Assembly: GCA_019635635.1 (NCBI GenBank)
Contig: JAHBZB010000002.1
Span: 953,204 to 1,017,203 of the forward strand
Reading direction: 5' to 3'
Length of the DNA stretch: 64,000 nt
Origin: Xanthobacteraceae bacterium
GTDB taxonomy: Bacteria > Pseudomonadota > Alphaproteobacteria > Rhizobiales > Xanthobacteraceae
This document shows, one piece after another, positions 1 to 9,333 of this stretch; the first letter of the stretch is position 1, and each line of letters begins with the position of its first letter. The notes under the pieces are model-generated. The model worked only from the letters and a program-made list of their open reading frames with translations, was not told the origin of the DNA and made no database searches. Made by a program: the position numbers and the translations under genes.

Positions 1-160
1 CGAAGGGGGCGATGTAAATCTTGCCGCGCGTGGCGAGATCGAGCCCGTAAAGCACCGCGTATTTCGTGATCTGGTCGAGCGCGAAGGTTACCGCGGCGAT
101 GAACAGGCCGACCTTCAGGTAAGGCGCGGGCTGCGACACGGCTCCGCCCGCGGATTTCAC
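1..160 (-). CDS. lspA: Signal peptidase II (lipoprotein signal peptidase), N-terminal part, cut by window edge
   Basis: LspA cleaves the signal peptide of prolipoproteins in the inner membrane after lipidation. Only about 53 codons are visible. They start at a GTG (158-160), four bases after the ileS stop on the same strand. The translation has a short polar N-terminus, then a hydrophobic segment containing FALDQITKYAV, which matches the first transmembrane helix of LspA with its conserved D..(T/S)K signature. The two catalytic aspartates lie beyond the edge. Position directly after ileS is the classical ribF-ileS-lspA order, which supports the call strongly even though the gene is partial. 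Confidence 0.85.
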   Translation of the reverse strand, partial: MKSAGGAVSQPAPYLKVGLFIAAVTFALDQITKYAVLYGLDLATRGKIYIAPF

Positions 161-164
161 CGGA

Positions 165-3155
165 TCACTCGGCGGCTTTACGCGCGGCATAGAATTCGCG
201 AAGGGCCGCGGCATCGCGCGGGGTTACGTCGGGATATTCCTTGTCGGTGCCGACGAGCGGGGAAATCTTCCACGAACGGGCGCACTTCTTTCCTTCAGCG
301 CGCACCGGCACAACGGCGACGCCCGCGACCTCCGGCACGCGAAAAGCATCCGCCGGCCCCTCGCCGCTCTCGATCTTCGCCTCCGAGGTGATGCAGACTT
401 CGGCCATGTCGGTGCCCTTGCAGGCGTCGAACAGTTCCTTATCGGCAATGTAGATGTGCGGCGCGGCTTCCAGCGAGGAGCCGATCCGCTTCTGCGCGCG
501 CTCGATCTCGAGCGCGCCGGTAACGACACGGCGCACGGTGCGGATCTTCTTCCACTTCTCTGACAACGCTTCGTTGCGCCAGTCTGCGGGGACTTCCGGG
601 AAAGTTTCGTTATGCACCGAGCCGGTCTCGCTCGGGAAGCGCGAGAGCCAGACCTCTTCCGCCGTGAAGCAGAGGATCGGCGCGATCCACGTCGTGAGAC
701 ACTTGAAAGTATGATCGAGCACCGTGAGGCAGGATTTCCGCGCAACCGAAGAGATCGGATCGCAATAGAGCGTGTCCTTGCGGATGTCGAAATAAAACGC
801 CGAAAGATCGACCGTCATGAACTGCACGAGCGAAGCGAATACGCGCTTGTAGTCGAAGTCGGCGTAAGACTTGCGCACCACCGCATCCATCTCGGCGAGA
901 CGGTGCAGCATCAGCCGCTCCAGCTCCGGCATCTTTTCGACCGGAACGCGGTCGGCTTCCGTGAACGGATGCAATGATCCGAGAATCCAGCGGAGCGTAT
1001 TGCGCAGCTTGCGGTAAGTATCGACGGTCGTTTTCAGAATCTCAGGGCCGATACGCTGGTCGTCGGAGTAATCGGTCGCAGCGACCCACATGCGCAGGAT
1101 ATCCGCACCGCTATCCTTGATGACCTTCTGCGGATCGACCGTGTTGCCGAGCGACTTCGACATCTTGCGGCCGTGCTCGTCCAGCGTGAAGCCGTGGGTG
1201 AGCACGACGTCATAAGGCGGGCGGCCGCGCGTTCCGCAGGATTCCAGGAGCGACGAGTGGAACCAGCCGCGATGCTGGTCCGAGCCTTCAAGATACATGA
1301 CTGTATCCTTGCCGCCGTCCCGCTTGCGCTTGATGCCGGCAAGCTGCGGAAACAGCTTCGGGTCTTCCAGCGTGAAGGCATGCGTAGAGCCGGAATCAAA
1401 CCAGACATCGAGAATGTCGTTCACTTTCTCGTATTTCGCCGGGTCGAAATCGGGCTTGAGAAAACGCGCGCCGTCCTTGTCCGCGAACCATGCGTCCGCG
1501 CCTTCCTTTTTGAAGGCCTCGACAATGCGCGCGTTGACGCGGTCGTCGAGGAGCGTTTCGCCTGTCTCCTTATTCACGAATACCGCGATCGGCACGCCCC
1601 AGGCGCGCTGGCGCGAGATCACCCAGTCGGGGCGGTTTTCGATCATGCCGTTGATGCGGTTCTCGCCGGAAGCCGGGACCCACTTCACGCTGCGGATGCC
1701 TTCGAGCGCGAGTTCGCGCAGCGTCTCGCCCTGATAGTTGCTGAGCGTGGCCTCACTGCCGCCGCCCGCGGACGCCGCACTCAAGGCAAGCGAGAACGAA
1801 TTGATCGGCTTGTCCATCGCAATGAACCACTGCGGCGTGTTGCGATAGATCACGGGCTTCTTCGAGCGCCACGAGTGCGGATATTGGTGCTTGAGACGCG
1901 AGCGCGCGATCAGCGCGTTCGCTTCGGCCAGCGCCTTGATGACGGCTTCGTTCGCGTCGCCCTTGTTGCCCTTGTCGTCGAGCACGCGCTTGCCTTCGAA
2001 GCCCGGCGCTTCTTTGGTCAGACGGCCATCGGCATCGACGGTGAACGGGATATGCGTGTCGATGCCACGCTCGGCGAGCATCTTTCCGCTCGCCATCCAG
2101 ATGTCGAAGTCTTCGCGGCCGTGGCCGGGCGCGGTGTGCACGAAGCCGGTGCCGTCTTCGTCGGTGACGTGATCGCCGTCGAGGAGCGGCACTTCGAAGT
2201 CGTAGCCCTTGCCGCGCAGCGGATGGGCGAGCGACTTGATCGACTTCAAGTTGGCGTCACCGATGCGCTTGAAGCTCTCGACGCGCGCGGATTTCATCAC
2301 CGCTTCCGCGAGCTTGTCGGCAAGAATGAATTTCTCGCCCTGCTTCGCCCAGTTATCGGCGGGCGCAGCGGTTACTTCATAGACGCCATAACTGATGCGC
2401 GACGAATAGCTGACCGCACGATTGCCCGGGATCGTCCATGGCGTCGTGGTCCAGATCACGACATTTTCGCCGGTCGGCGTTGGAAACTTCACCCAGATCG
2501 TATCGCTCGTGTAGTCCTCGTACTCGACTTCCGCTTCCGCGAGCGCGGTCTTTTCCACGACCGACCACATCACCGGCTTCGAGCCGCGATAGAGCGTGCC
2601 GTTCGCCGCGAACTTCATCAGCTCGCGCGCGATGATCGCTTCCGCGTCGAAGCTCATCGTGGTGTAGGGATGCTTCCAGTCGCCCTCGACGCCGAGCCGC
2701 TTGAATTCCTCGCGCTGCACGTCGATCCAGTGCTGCGCAAACTCGCGGCACTGGCGGCGGAATTCGTTGATCTCGACCTGATCCTTGTCCTTGCCCTTGG
2801 CGCGGTACTGCTCCTCGATCTTCCATTCGATCGGCAGGCCGTGGCAGTCCCAGCCGGGAACATAGTTCGAGTCGTAGCCGAGCATCTGGTGGGTGCGCGT
2901 CACCAGATCCTTCAGAATTTTATTCAGCGCATGCCCGATGTGGATGTTGCCGTTCGCATAAGGCGGGCCGTCATGCAGGATGAACTTGTCGCGGCCCCTG
3001 GCGGTCTTCCGCATGAGTTCATAGAGGCCGATCTTCTGCCAGCGCGCGAGAATCTCCGGCTCCTTCTGAGGCAAGCCGGCGCGCATCGGAAAATCGGTCT
3101 GGGGCAGGAACAGCGTCTCCGAATAATCGGGGCCGTCCTTCTTCTCTTTAGCCAT
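165..3155 (-). CDS. ileS: Isoleucyl-tRNA synthetase
   Basis: Cytoplasmic class Ia synthetase that charges tRNA-Ile and edits valine. The 996-residue product has the HIGH motif at residues 72-75 (within [10 protein letters not shown]) and KMSKS at 664-668. The block [12 protein letters not shown] lies between them, as expected for IleS. Length is typical for alphaproteobacteria. The C-terminal zinc-finger region is degenerate. Where most bacterial IleS have CxxC...CxxC, this one keeps only the first cysteine (KCARSWK) and reads T and D at the later positions (DVTPRDA). It lies between ribF and lspA in a housekeeping operon. The ATG at 3155 starts the conserved [19 protein letters not shown]-terminus. 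Confidence 0.98.
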   Translation of the reverse strand: MAKEKKDGPDYSETLFLPQTDFPMRAGLPQKEPEILARWQKIGLYELMRKTARGRDKFILHDGPPYANGNIHIGHALNKILKDLVTRTHQMLGYDSNYVPGWDCHGLPIEWKIEEQYRAKGKDKDQVEINEFRRQCREFAQHWIDVQREEFKRLGVEGDWKHPYTTMSFDAEAIIARELMKFAANGTLYRGSKPVMWSVVEKTALAEAEVEYEDYTSDTIWVKFPTPTGENVVIWTTTPWTIPGNRAVSYSSRISYGVYEVTAAPADNWAKQGEKFILADKLAEAVMKSARVESFKRIGDANLKSIKSLAHPLRGKGYDFEVPLLDGDHVTDEDGTGFVHTAPGHGREDFDIWMASGKMLAERGIDTHIPFTVDADGRLTKEAPGFEGKRVLDDKGNKGDANEAVIKALAEANALIARSRLKHQYPHSWRSKKPVIYRNTPQWFIAMDKPINSFSLALSAASAGGGSEATLSNYQGETLRELALEGIRSVKWVPASGENRINGMIENRPDWVISRQRAWGVPIAVFVNKETGETLLDDRVNARIVEAFKKEGADAWFADKDGARFLKPDFDPAKYEKVNDILDVWFDSGSTHAFTLEDPKLFPQLAGIKRKRDGGKDTVMYLEGSDQHRGWFHSSLLESCGTRGRPPYDVVLTHGFTLDEHGRKMSKSLGNTVDPQKVIKDSGADILRMWVAATDYSDDQRIGPEILKTTVDTYRKLRNTLRWILGSLHPFTEADRVPVEKMPELERLMLHRLAEMDAVVRKSYADFDYKRVFASLVQFMTVDLSAFYFDIRKDTLYCDPISSVARKSCLTVLDHTFKCLTTWIAPILCFTAEEVWLSRFPSETGSVHNETFPEVPADWRNEALSEKWKKIRTVRRVVTGALEIERAQKRIGSSLEAAPHIYIADKELFDACKGTDMAEVCITSEAKIESGEGPADAFRVPEVAGVAVVPVRAEGKKCARSWKISPLVGTDKEYPDVTPRDAAALREFYAARKAAE

Positions 3156-3198
3156 CGGGGATCGGGTCTCGTTGTGCGCCGCGTTCTAGCAGCCGGAG

Positions 3199-4173
3199 TC
3201 AGGCGTTTCCAGCCTGCCGGAGCAGCGCCCTCGCCTGCTCGCTGTCCCGGTTCATCTGGGCGACCAAGGCATCGAGGCTCCCGAACTTCGCCTCGTCCCG
3301 CAGGAAGCCCGCGAATTCGACGGTCATTTCCTGCCCGTAAAGGTCGCCCTCGAAATCGAACAGGAAGACCTCAAGCAGCGGCGCGCCGTTGTCGAATTGC
3401 GGGCGGCGGCCGAAGCTTGCGACCGCGTCATAGCTCTTGCCGCCGACATGCGCACGAACGGCATAGATGCCATGCCGGAGCCTGCACGTCGGGTCGAGGC
3501 GCAGGTTCGCGGTCGGAAAGCCGAGTTCGCGGCCGCGCTTCTCGCCATGAATGACCTCGCCTGTCACGAACCAGCGATAGCCGAGCAGATCGTTGGCCCG
3601 CGGCAGATCGCCGGCTTGAAGCGCATCGCGGATCTTGCCGGACGAAACCGGTGTCCCGTCATCGTTCAGCGGTTGCACGATCTCGACTTCGAAACCGTAG
3701 CGCTTGCCCGCGTCGATCAGAAATTCCGGCGTGCCCTGCCGCTGTTTGCCGAAATGAAAATCGTGCCCGACGGCGACGCCGGCGATGCCCAGCCAATCCA
3801 CGAGGATTTTGGAAACGAAATCCTCGGCGCTTAAGGAGGCGAGCGCCTTGTCGAACTGCAACACGACCGCGCCGTCGACGAGATTGTTCGCCGCGAACAG
3901 CCGCAGCTTCGCCTCTTCCGGCGTCAGCCTGAATACCGGCGCATCCGGCTTGAAGAAGGTGCGCGGATGCGGCTCGAAGGTCAGCACGAGCACACAGGAC
4001 TTCTGCGGGATCATGTGCGCCTGCACGCGCGCAGCCTCGATCACCGCCTGATGACCGCGGTGCACGCCGTCGAAATTTCCGATCGCGACGAAGCCGCGTT
4101 TCAACGCCGGCGGCACCAAGCCGCCGTCGCGTATCACCGAAAAATCCGCCGGAAGAGAAGAAGGAATCTGCAT
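3199..4173 (-). CDS. ribF: Bifunctional riboflavin kinase / FAD synthetase
   Basis: RibF phosphorylates riboflavin to FMN and adenylylates FMN to FAD. The N-terminal nucleotidyltransferase domain shows AIGNFDGVHRGHQ (HxGH-like) and a C-terminal SGKIRDAL motif. The flavokinase domain follows with GRELGFPTANL and HGIYAV. The open frame runs upstream to 4383, but the extra 70 residues are low-similarity and cysteine/arginine-rich. I place the start at the ATG of 4171-4173 (MQIPSSLPADF), preceded by a G-rich stretch, which gives 324 aa, the usual size. Directly upstream of ileS on the same strand. Confidence 0.95.
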   Translation of the reverse strand: MQIPSSLPADFSVIRDGGLVPPALKRGFVAIGNFDGVHRGHQAVIEAARVQAHMIPQKSCVLVLTFEPHPRTFFKPDAPVFRLTPEEAKLRLFAANNLVDGAVVLQFDKALASLSAEDFVSKILVDWLGIAGVAVGHDFHFGKQRQGTPEFLIDAGKRYGFEVEIVQPLNDDGTPVSSGKIRDALQAGDLPRANDLLGYRWFVTGEVIHGEKRGRELGFPTANLRLDPTCRLRHGIYAVRAHVGGKSYDAVASFGRRPQFDNGAPLLEVFLFDFEGDLYGQEMTVEFAGFLRDEAKFGSLDALVAQMNRDSEQARALLRQAGNA

Positions 4174-4304
4174 ATTCAGCCCGCCCCCAAGGATAAACCG
4201 GGCATAGGCAAGCAGAGTCAAGTCAGTTCGGCAGGCGCTGCGTGAGCCGCCATTCGCTCGTCGGCAATCGCCCGTGGAACGCCGACAACAGGGAACGAGC
4301 CGAA

Positions 4305-5771
4305 CTAGAACTGGAAATAAATGAAGGGAGGCGCCTGCCCAACCTGCTGCAAGGCACCGGTCAACAAAAGCAGGCCCGCGCACACGCCCCAGGCCGCACC
4401 CCTCACGAAAGCCTGCCGCTCGAATTGCGGGATCGCATCCGGCAGCGGTTTCATTCTCGTGACTGCGACTGCAATCGCGGTTGCAATCGCATAGCCGATA
4501 AGCAGCACCCAGACCGGCACGTCCGCGGAGCCGCCGACCAGCATCTTTTCGGCGTCGAAAACGAAAATCTTGCGGATGCAGTTTTCGATGTCATTAAGCG
4601 AGCTCAGCCGGAAGAAAATCCAGGCAAAGCAGACAGCGTGAAACGTGACGGCGATGCACGCAGCGGTCCAGATCGCGGCAGGCACGCCGTTCAGCTTTTC
4701 GAGTGCTGCACGAAGCGGGGTCTTCGCCCAGAGATAATTGATGCAGAGAAAAATGCCGTGCAGGCCGCCCCAGATCATGAACGACCAGTTCGCGCCATGC
4801 CAAAGGCCGCCGAGCAGCATCGTGATCATGAGTGCCGCGAGCGTGCGCAAGACACCGTGTTTCGAGCCGCCAAGCGGAATGTAGAGATAATCACGCAGGA
4901 ACCGCGACAGCGTCATGTGCCAGCGCCGCCAGAAATCCTGAATCGAAACCGCGAGATAAGGCCAGTTGAAATTGTCCGGCCAGCGAAAGCCGAACCAAAG
5001 CCCGAGCCCGCGCGCGATGTCGGTATAGCCCGAGAAGTCGAAATAAATCTGGAGTGCGTAGAGATAGACGTAAGGCAGCGACCACACGCCTGCGGTTGCC
5101 GCTCCGGAAACGTCGGCGAAGAATGGATCGATCGCGATCGCGATCGAATCCGCAAGCACGAGCTTCTTGAAAAATCCGCGCGCGATCAGGAACGTGCCTT
5201 CCAGCCGCGCCTCGGAATGCTCCGGCAACTCACCGGGCCGCAGGTGGGTCAGAAATTCCTTCGCACGCAGAATCGGCCCCGCGACCAGATGGGGGAAAAA
5301 GGTTGTGAACAGGCTGAAGCGGACAAGGTTCGGCTCGGCCTTCACCACGCCGCGATAGACGTCGACCATATAGGCGATGCCGGAGAACCCGTAGAACGAG
5401 ATTCCCATCGGGATGAACCAGCCATCGCTCACCATTTCGGTGCCCGGAATTTTCCATCCCGTGAGCGAATTGATCGTCGAAATCGCAAGCGGGGTATATT
5501 TCCATGCCGCGAGCACACCGAGATTGAAGGTCAGTCCCGCGGCCAGCGCGAGCCTCGGCCGCTTCGTGCGCTCGATCGCGAGTGCGGCGAGCCAGTCGGC
5601 GATGCAATAAGCGCCGATCAGAAGCACCAGCCACCAGCGATGATAGGCGTAGAACAGAAGGCTCAGCGCCAGCATCGACGCGATCTTCAATTCGTAGCGG
5701 CCGCGCGTAAAATACCAGACTGCGGCGAAGATCGGCAGGAAGTAGAGAAATTCCTTGTCGACGAAACTCAT
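4305..5771 (-). CDS. MBOAT family membrane-bound O-acyltransferase (AlgI-like)
   Basis: Polytopic inner-membrane acyltransferase of 488 residues with many hydrophobic helices. Family hallmarks are SIQDFWRRWHMTLSRFLRDY and YIPLGG, followed by GLWHGANWSFMIWGGLHG, which carries the catalytic histidine of MBOAT proteins. AlgI/DltB-type members move acyl groups across the membrane for O-acetylation of an exopolymer. Its start codon overlaps the stop of the upstream SGNH-like gene (ATGA, 5768-5771), so the two are co-translated and very likely act together. The substrate polymer cannot be told from the sequence. Confidence 0.93.
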   Translation of the reverse strand: MSFVDKEFLYFLPIFAAVWYFTRGRYELKIASMLALSLLFYAYHRWWLVLLIGAYCIADWLAALAIERTKRPRLALAAGLTFNLGVLAAWKYTPLAISTINSLTGWKIPGTEMVSDGWFIPMGISFYGFSGIAYMVDVYRGVVKAEPNLVRFSLFTTFFPHLVAGPILRAKEFLTHLRPGELPEHSEARLEGTFLIARGFFKKLVLADSIAIAIDPFFADVSGAATAGVWSLPYVYLYALQIYFDFSGYTDIARGLGLWFGFRWPDNFNWPYLAVSIQDFWRRWHMTLSRFLRDYLYIPLGGSKHGVLRTLAALMITMLLGGLWHGANWSFMIWGGLHGIFLCINYLWAKTPLRAALEKLNGVPAAIWTAACIAVTFHAVCFAWIFFRLSSLNDIENCIRKIFVFDAEKMLVGGSADVPVWVLLIGYAIATAIAVAVTRMKPLPDAIPQFERQAFVRGAAWGVCAGLLLLTGALQQVGQAPPFIYFQF

Positions 5772-6769
5772 TGCGAAAGCCCGCCGTTCGCCGCGCGTGG
5801 CTTCGCGTTTCGTTCGATATGATCGGCCAGGCCTTTCAGGACGAGCCCATAACCCAATTCGGTATAGTGCCAGTCGGGAACGAACAGCGCCCAGCGGTCG
5901 GGCTGCGCGCGCATCATTTCGACGGGGTCGTAAAGGTCGATACCGGCCTCTTTCGCAAGTGCGGCAAAAGTTTTCTGTAGCGCGTAGTTCGAATTGTCAT
6001 AAAGCACTTGCCTGCGGTCGGGCAGCAACACGACCGTCACCGGCACGCCCTTCTCGCGCTCGAGCCTGCCAAGTTCACCAAACATCAGGCGGAAATCATC
6101 CTGCACGGTCTGCGGCACGTTATCGGTGATGGTCGACAGACGGAAATTCGGAAGCGCGTTGTGACGGCGGGCGCGCACCCAGGCAAGCAACGCGATCCGG
6201 CTGTGATCGGTCAGCCAGTTAAATGGATGCGGCGGCCTGCGCACGGAGTAAACAATCTTACCCTGCCGGTTGACGTTGAAATATGAAAGCGGCGTCTCGG
6301 TATAGCGCGCGATCTCGAGCGGGATCAGCACGAAGACCAGATGATTGGCTTCAATGCCGTAGTCGAGGATCATACGTGCCTCGTTCACACGCATGTGCAG
6401 ACGATCATCGATCTCGCGAAACATGAAGGTGCGATAGGACGGCATCTGTGTCTGCGACGTGAGCCACAGACCGCGTGCAAAAGAAACGCCGAAGAAAAAC
6501 CAGGTGGGCTTAGGCGAGGTTTTCTTGATGTCCGCGAGCATGGGCGCTTCTGCGGGACGATATAGCTCCGGCGAAGGATAAGCGACGCGCAGCACAGGAT
6601 CGCTGCGATAAGGACCGCGTAGAATGGGATCGCCGTCGAGAAACTGCCTCACATTCTCCGGCGGCCGGAGCCACATGAACGCCTCACCGAACGCAAGCGG
6701 CAGGGCGAGACCCGCGATCACGCCGGCGGCGGTAATCCAGCTCGATCGCTTCGGGACTTCGAATTTCAT
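5768..6769 (-). CDS. Membrane-anchored SGNH/AlgX-like protein, partner of the MBOAT
   Basis: The 333-residue product has one N-terminal membrane segment (ITAAGVIAGLALPLAFGEAF) and a periplasmic domain. Near the C-terminus PDWHYTELGYGLVLKGL carries a D-x-H pair like block V of SGNH hydrolases. A hydrophobic strand FFFGVSFARG may stand where the nucleophile block lies. MBOAT acyltransferases of the AlgI type usually work with such a periplasmic SGNH partner that completes acetyl transfer. The frame can be extended to a TTG at 6817, but the ATG at 6767-6769 (MKFEVPKRSS) gives a cleaner N-terminus. Overlaps the MBOAT gene by four bases. Family call is moderate; the operon link is firm. Confidence 0.7.
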   Translation of the reverse strand: MKFEVPKRSSWITAAGVIAGLALPLAFGEAFMWLRPPENVRQFLDGDPILRGPYRSDPVLRVAYPSPELYRPAEAPMLADIKKTSPKPTWFFFGVSFARGLWLTSQTQMPSYRTFMFREIDDRLHMRVNEARMILDYGIEANHLVFVLIPLEIARYTETPLSYFNVNRQGKIVYSVRRPPHPFNWLTDHSRIALLAWVRARRHNALPNFRLSTITDNVPQTVQDDFRLMFGELGRLEREKGVPVTVVLLPDRRQVLYDNSNYALQKTFAALAKEAGIDLYDPVEMMRAQPDRWALFVPDWHYTELGYGLVLKGLADHIERNAKPRAANGGLSQ

Positions 6770-6837
6770 GGAAGGTGCTTGTGTCGGGGCCGCGAAGGTT
6801 AAACCCGCGCCCGCCAAAGCGAGTCAAGCAGCCGGAT

Positions 6838-7287
6838 TTATTGCGGCGTCACCGGACGGCGCGGCACGGAGACGGTGGCCTGCCCGTCCAGCACCTTCTG
6901 CCCGTCAACCTTTGCCTCGCAATAGAGCACCACGCGCCTGCCCTTTTCGAACAGTTCAACCACTTCGGCGCTGACCGTGACGACGTCGCCGATCTTCACC
7001 GGTCCGTGGAATTCGAGCGTCTGCGAAATGTAGACCGCGCCCGGCCCGGGGAGCTTGGTGCCGAGGATCGCGGAGATCAGGCTCGCGGTATAAAGGCCGT
7101 GGGCGATGCGCTGCCCGAATACGGTCTTCTCGGCATACATATCGGAGAGGTGCACCGGGTTGTGGTCGCCGGTCAGTTCGGCGAAGCCGACCACGTCCTC
7201 GTCCATGACGGTGCGCATCAGGCTTTCGCGCATACCGATCTTGATGTCTTCGAAATAGAGCGGCTTGATCGCCGTCATATCCAACAT
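6838..7287 (-). CDS. MaoC-family (R)-specific enoyl-CoA hydratase
   Basis: Single hot-dog domain, about 149 aa. The hydratase-2 signature is clear: FAELTGDHNPVHLSDMYAE, with catalytic D and H as in PhaJ, followed by GQRIAHGLYTASL. Such enzymes hydrate trans-2-enoyl-CoA to (R)-3-hydroxyacyl-CoA, feeding polyhydroxyalkanoate synthesis or beta-oxidation. The frame opens at 7371, but the first 28 residues are unlike the family. The ATG at 7285-7287 (MLDMTAIKP) or 7276-7278 (MTAIKP) is likelier. It stands alone between the acylation pair and the divergent cheY, with no partner gene that narrows its pathway. Confidence 0.88.
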   Translation of the reverse strand: MLDMTAIKPLYFEDIKIGMRESLMRTVMDEDVVGFAELTGDHNPVHLSDMYAEKTVFGQRIAHGLYTASLISAILGTKLPGPGAVYISQTLEFHGPVKIGDVVTVSAEVVELFEKGRRVVLYCEAKVDGQKVLDGQATVSVPRRPVTPQ

Positions 7288-7476
7288 CTTATTCACCCAA
7301 GCCACCCCATCCAGCCTTGTGCCAAGCGCTTTTTCGCGGGGCACAATAGTTCCCGCACTGCAATAACCCATGACGAGGGAAAAGGGAATTAACCCGATGG
7401 CAAGCCGGTTTTGCTACCCCGGAGAGGCAATTGGGCCGCCAGGACGGCGGCCGGAGACCTTCGCGGAGCGAAATAT

Positions 7477-7866
7477 ATGGCGGCCGATACGCATATGCCG
7501 ATCCTCGTCGTCGACGACTACAAGACGATGATCCGGATTATTCGCAATCTCCTGAAGCAGCTCGGCTTCGAGGACGTGGACGAGGCCGCGGACGGCAAGG
7601 AAGCCCTCGGCAAGCTCAAGGAAAAGAAATACGGCCTGGTGATTTCCGATTGGAACATGGAGCCGATGACCGGCTACGAGCTCCTGCGCGAAGTCCGCTC
7701 CGACCCGGGGCTCTCCAAGACCCCCTTCATCATGGTCACGGCCGAGTCCAAGACCGAGAACGTCGTCGCCGCGAAGAAGGCCGGCGTGAACAACTATATC
7801 GTCAAGCCGTTCAACGCGGCGACGCTCAAAAACAAAATCGACGCGGTGTTCGCACCCGCAGCGTAA
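7477..7866 (+). CDS. cheY: Chemotaxis response regulator CheY
   Basis: Stand-alone receiver domain of 129 aa. It shows the acidic pair in ILVVDDY, the phospho-acceptor Asp in VISDWNMEPMTGYELL (the SDWNM signature of CheY), the Thr in IMVTAES and the invariant Lys in YIVKPF. When phosphorylated by CheA it binds the flagellar switch. I start it at the ATG of 7477, preceded by GCGGAG, rather than the longer open frame from 7411. The next gene, 15 bases downstream, is its predicted phosphatase CheZ. No other che genes are present in the window. Confidence 0.93.
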   Translation: MAADTHMPILVVDDYKTMIRIIRNLLKQLGFEDVDEAADGKEALGKLKEKKYGLVISDWNMEPMTGYELLREVRSDPGLSKTPFIMVTAESKTENVVAAKKAGVNNYIVKPFNAATLKNKIDAVFAPAA

Positions 7867-7881
7867 AAAAGTACGGCACAC

Positions 7882-8409
7882 ATGGGAATTTCGGACAGCG
7901 TCGAACTCGAGAATGAGCTCCGCAAGATCGCGGACTATATCGTCGCGCTCAGGCGCGAAATCGCCGTGCTCCAGGCGAACGAAATGCACATGAAGAAAAT
8001 TCCGGCCGCGGGTCAGGAACTCGCCGCGGTCGTGAGCTCCACCGAAGGCGCGACCAACGAGATCATGGCGATCGCCGAGAACGTGATGTCGGCGGATGCC
8101 AGCGATCCGGCGGGATACAAAGCCTTCGTCGACAAGGAAATGATGGCAATCTTCGAGAGCTGTGCGTTTCAGGATTTGACCGGCCAGCGCATCTCCCGCG
8201 TCGTCAAGACGCTCGAGCATATCGAAGCCCGCGTTTCGCGCTTTGCGACCTATACCGGTGTGCAGGACGAAGCCGGCCACGCCAACGAAGCGGAAGCGGA
8301 CGCCGCCGCGCGCCGCGAAAGACTTCTGCTCAACGGCCCCTCGATCGCTGACGAAGGCAATACGCAGCCGGATATCGACCGGCTGCTTGCCGCGCTCAAA
8401 GGCCTCTAA
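7882..8409 (+). CDS. cheZ: Protein phosphatase CheZ
   Basis: CheZ dephosphorylates CheY-P. The 175-residue product is mostly helical. It contains CAFQDLTGQRISRVV, which holds the Asp and the catalytic Gln of the CheZ active site (QDLTGQ in enteric CheZ). Its C-terminus, QPDIDRLLAALKGL, matches the amphipathic CheY-binding tail of CheZ. Having both the catalytic motif and the tail makes a functional phosphatase likely. It is paired with cheY and convergent with the HAD gene, three bases separating their stops. CheZ is less common in alphaproteobacteria, where phosphate-sink CheY proteins often do this job. Confidence 0.88.
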   Translation: MGISDSVELENELRKIADYIVALRREIAVLQANEMHMKKIPAAGQELAAVVSSTEGATNEIMAIAENVMSADASDPAGYKAFVDKEMMAIFESCAFQDLTGQRISRVVKTLEHIEARVSRFATYTGVQDEAGHANEAEADAAARRERLLLNGPSIADEGNTQPDIDRLLAALKGL

Positions 8410-8412
8410 GCC

Positions 8413-9309
8413 TTACCAGCTCAAGCGGTGCATCATGCCGACAGGCCACGCAGCCTGTTCGGCGAAGATTTCGCCCGCACGGTTCTTTTCTTTGGAAAAA
8501 TCTTCGGCGTGAATGCCGCCGGTGATGAAAAGGCAGTCGATGCCCTGTACCGCCGCGCCTTTCAGATCGGTGCGCGCACCGTCGCCGATCGCGAGAATCT
8601 GTTCTTTCCCGATTTTCGCGCCCCGGATTTTCCCGGCTTCCGCGATCGCCTGGTCGTAGATCGGCGCATAGGGCTTGCCGGCATAGATCGCCTTGCCGCC
8701 CATCTGTTCGTAGAGTTGCGCCAGCGCTCCGGCGCAGACGATCAGCTTGTCGCCGCGCTCCACCACGAGATCCGGGTTCGCGCACAGCATCAGCACGCCG
8801 CGCTTCACGAATTTCTCGAACATCGCGCGATAGTCTTCCGCGACCTCGACTTCGTCGTCGAAGGGGCCGGTGACGACCGCAAGGTCGCATTCGTCCTCGC
8901 CGACAAGCTTGTTCGGCAGGCCGTCGTAGTTCGGAAGATCGCGCTGCGGGCCGAGGTGGAAAATCTTCGCCTCGGGACGGGCTTCGAGTTCGGCGCGCGC
9001 GACGTCGCCGGAAGCGACGATAGTGTCGTAGCAGTCGGCCGGTACGCCCCATTTCGCAATCTGTTTTGCGACGACGACGCCCGGACGCGGCGCATTGGAA
9101 ATGAGAATGACCGTCGCGCCGTTCTCGCGCGCGGTCTTCAGTGCGGCGCAGGCGGCCGGATAAGCGGCAGCGCCGTTATGCACGACGCCCCACACGTCGC
9201 TCAGAAAGAGCTTGTAATTCGGCGCGATGGTTCCGAAGCCGCTCAGTACGGGCGGAAGCGCGGGGGTGATGTCGGGTGCGTTGTTTTTCACGGCGCGCGG
9301 GATTCGCAT
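8413..9309 (-). CDS. HAD-superfamily IIA phosphatase, TIGR01459 type
   Basis: The 298-residue protein begins its HAD fold at FLSDVWGVVHNGAAAYP. This is motif I of the IIA subclass (NagD-like), in which the second Asp is replaced by Trp, as usual in the TIGR01459 group. Motif II is VILISNAPRPG, and the late motif GDGARTDLKGA provides the Mg-binding acid. Members are small-molecule phosphatases of unknown substrate, found widely in Rhizobiales. It is 24 bases downstream of the EAL-domain gene on the same strand, so they may share a transcript. No substrate can be assigned. Confidence 0.87.
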   Translation of the reverse strand: MRIPRAVKNNAPDITPALPPVLSGFGTIAPNYKLFLSDVWGVVHNGAAAYPAACAALKTARENGATVILISNAPRPGVVVAKQIAKWGVPADCYDTIVASGDVARAELEARPEAKIFHLGPQRDLPNYDGLPNKLVGEDECDLAVVTGPFDDEVEVAEDYRAMFEKFVKRGVLMLCANPDLVVERGDKLIVCAGALAQLYEQMGGKAIYAGKPYAPIYDQAIAEAGKIRGAKIGKEQILAIGDGARTDLKGAAVQGIDCLFITGGIHAEDFSKEKNRAGEIFAEQAAWPVGMMHRLSW

Positions 9310-9333
9310 GAATGGCCGTGGGACGCAAGCAAG

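Noticed and set aside
1173..3554. Plus-strand open frame of 793 codons opposite ileS and ribF
   Set aside because: It is the antisense of two certain genes, its translation has no recognisable domain, and long antisense frames are expected at this GC content.
4242..5822. Plus-strand frame of 526 codons opposite the MBOAT gene
   Set aside because: Charge-rich, low-complexity translation; the MBOAT gene on the other strand has clear motifs.
7414..7432. TGGCAAGCC...TTGCT before cheY as a sigma-54 promoter
   Set aside because: Spacing between GG and GC is twelve bases, two too many.
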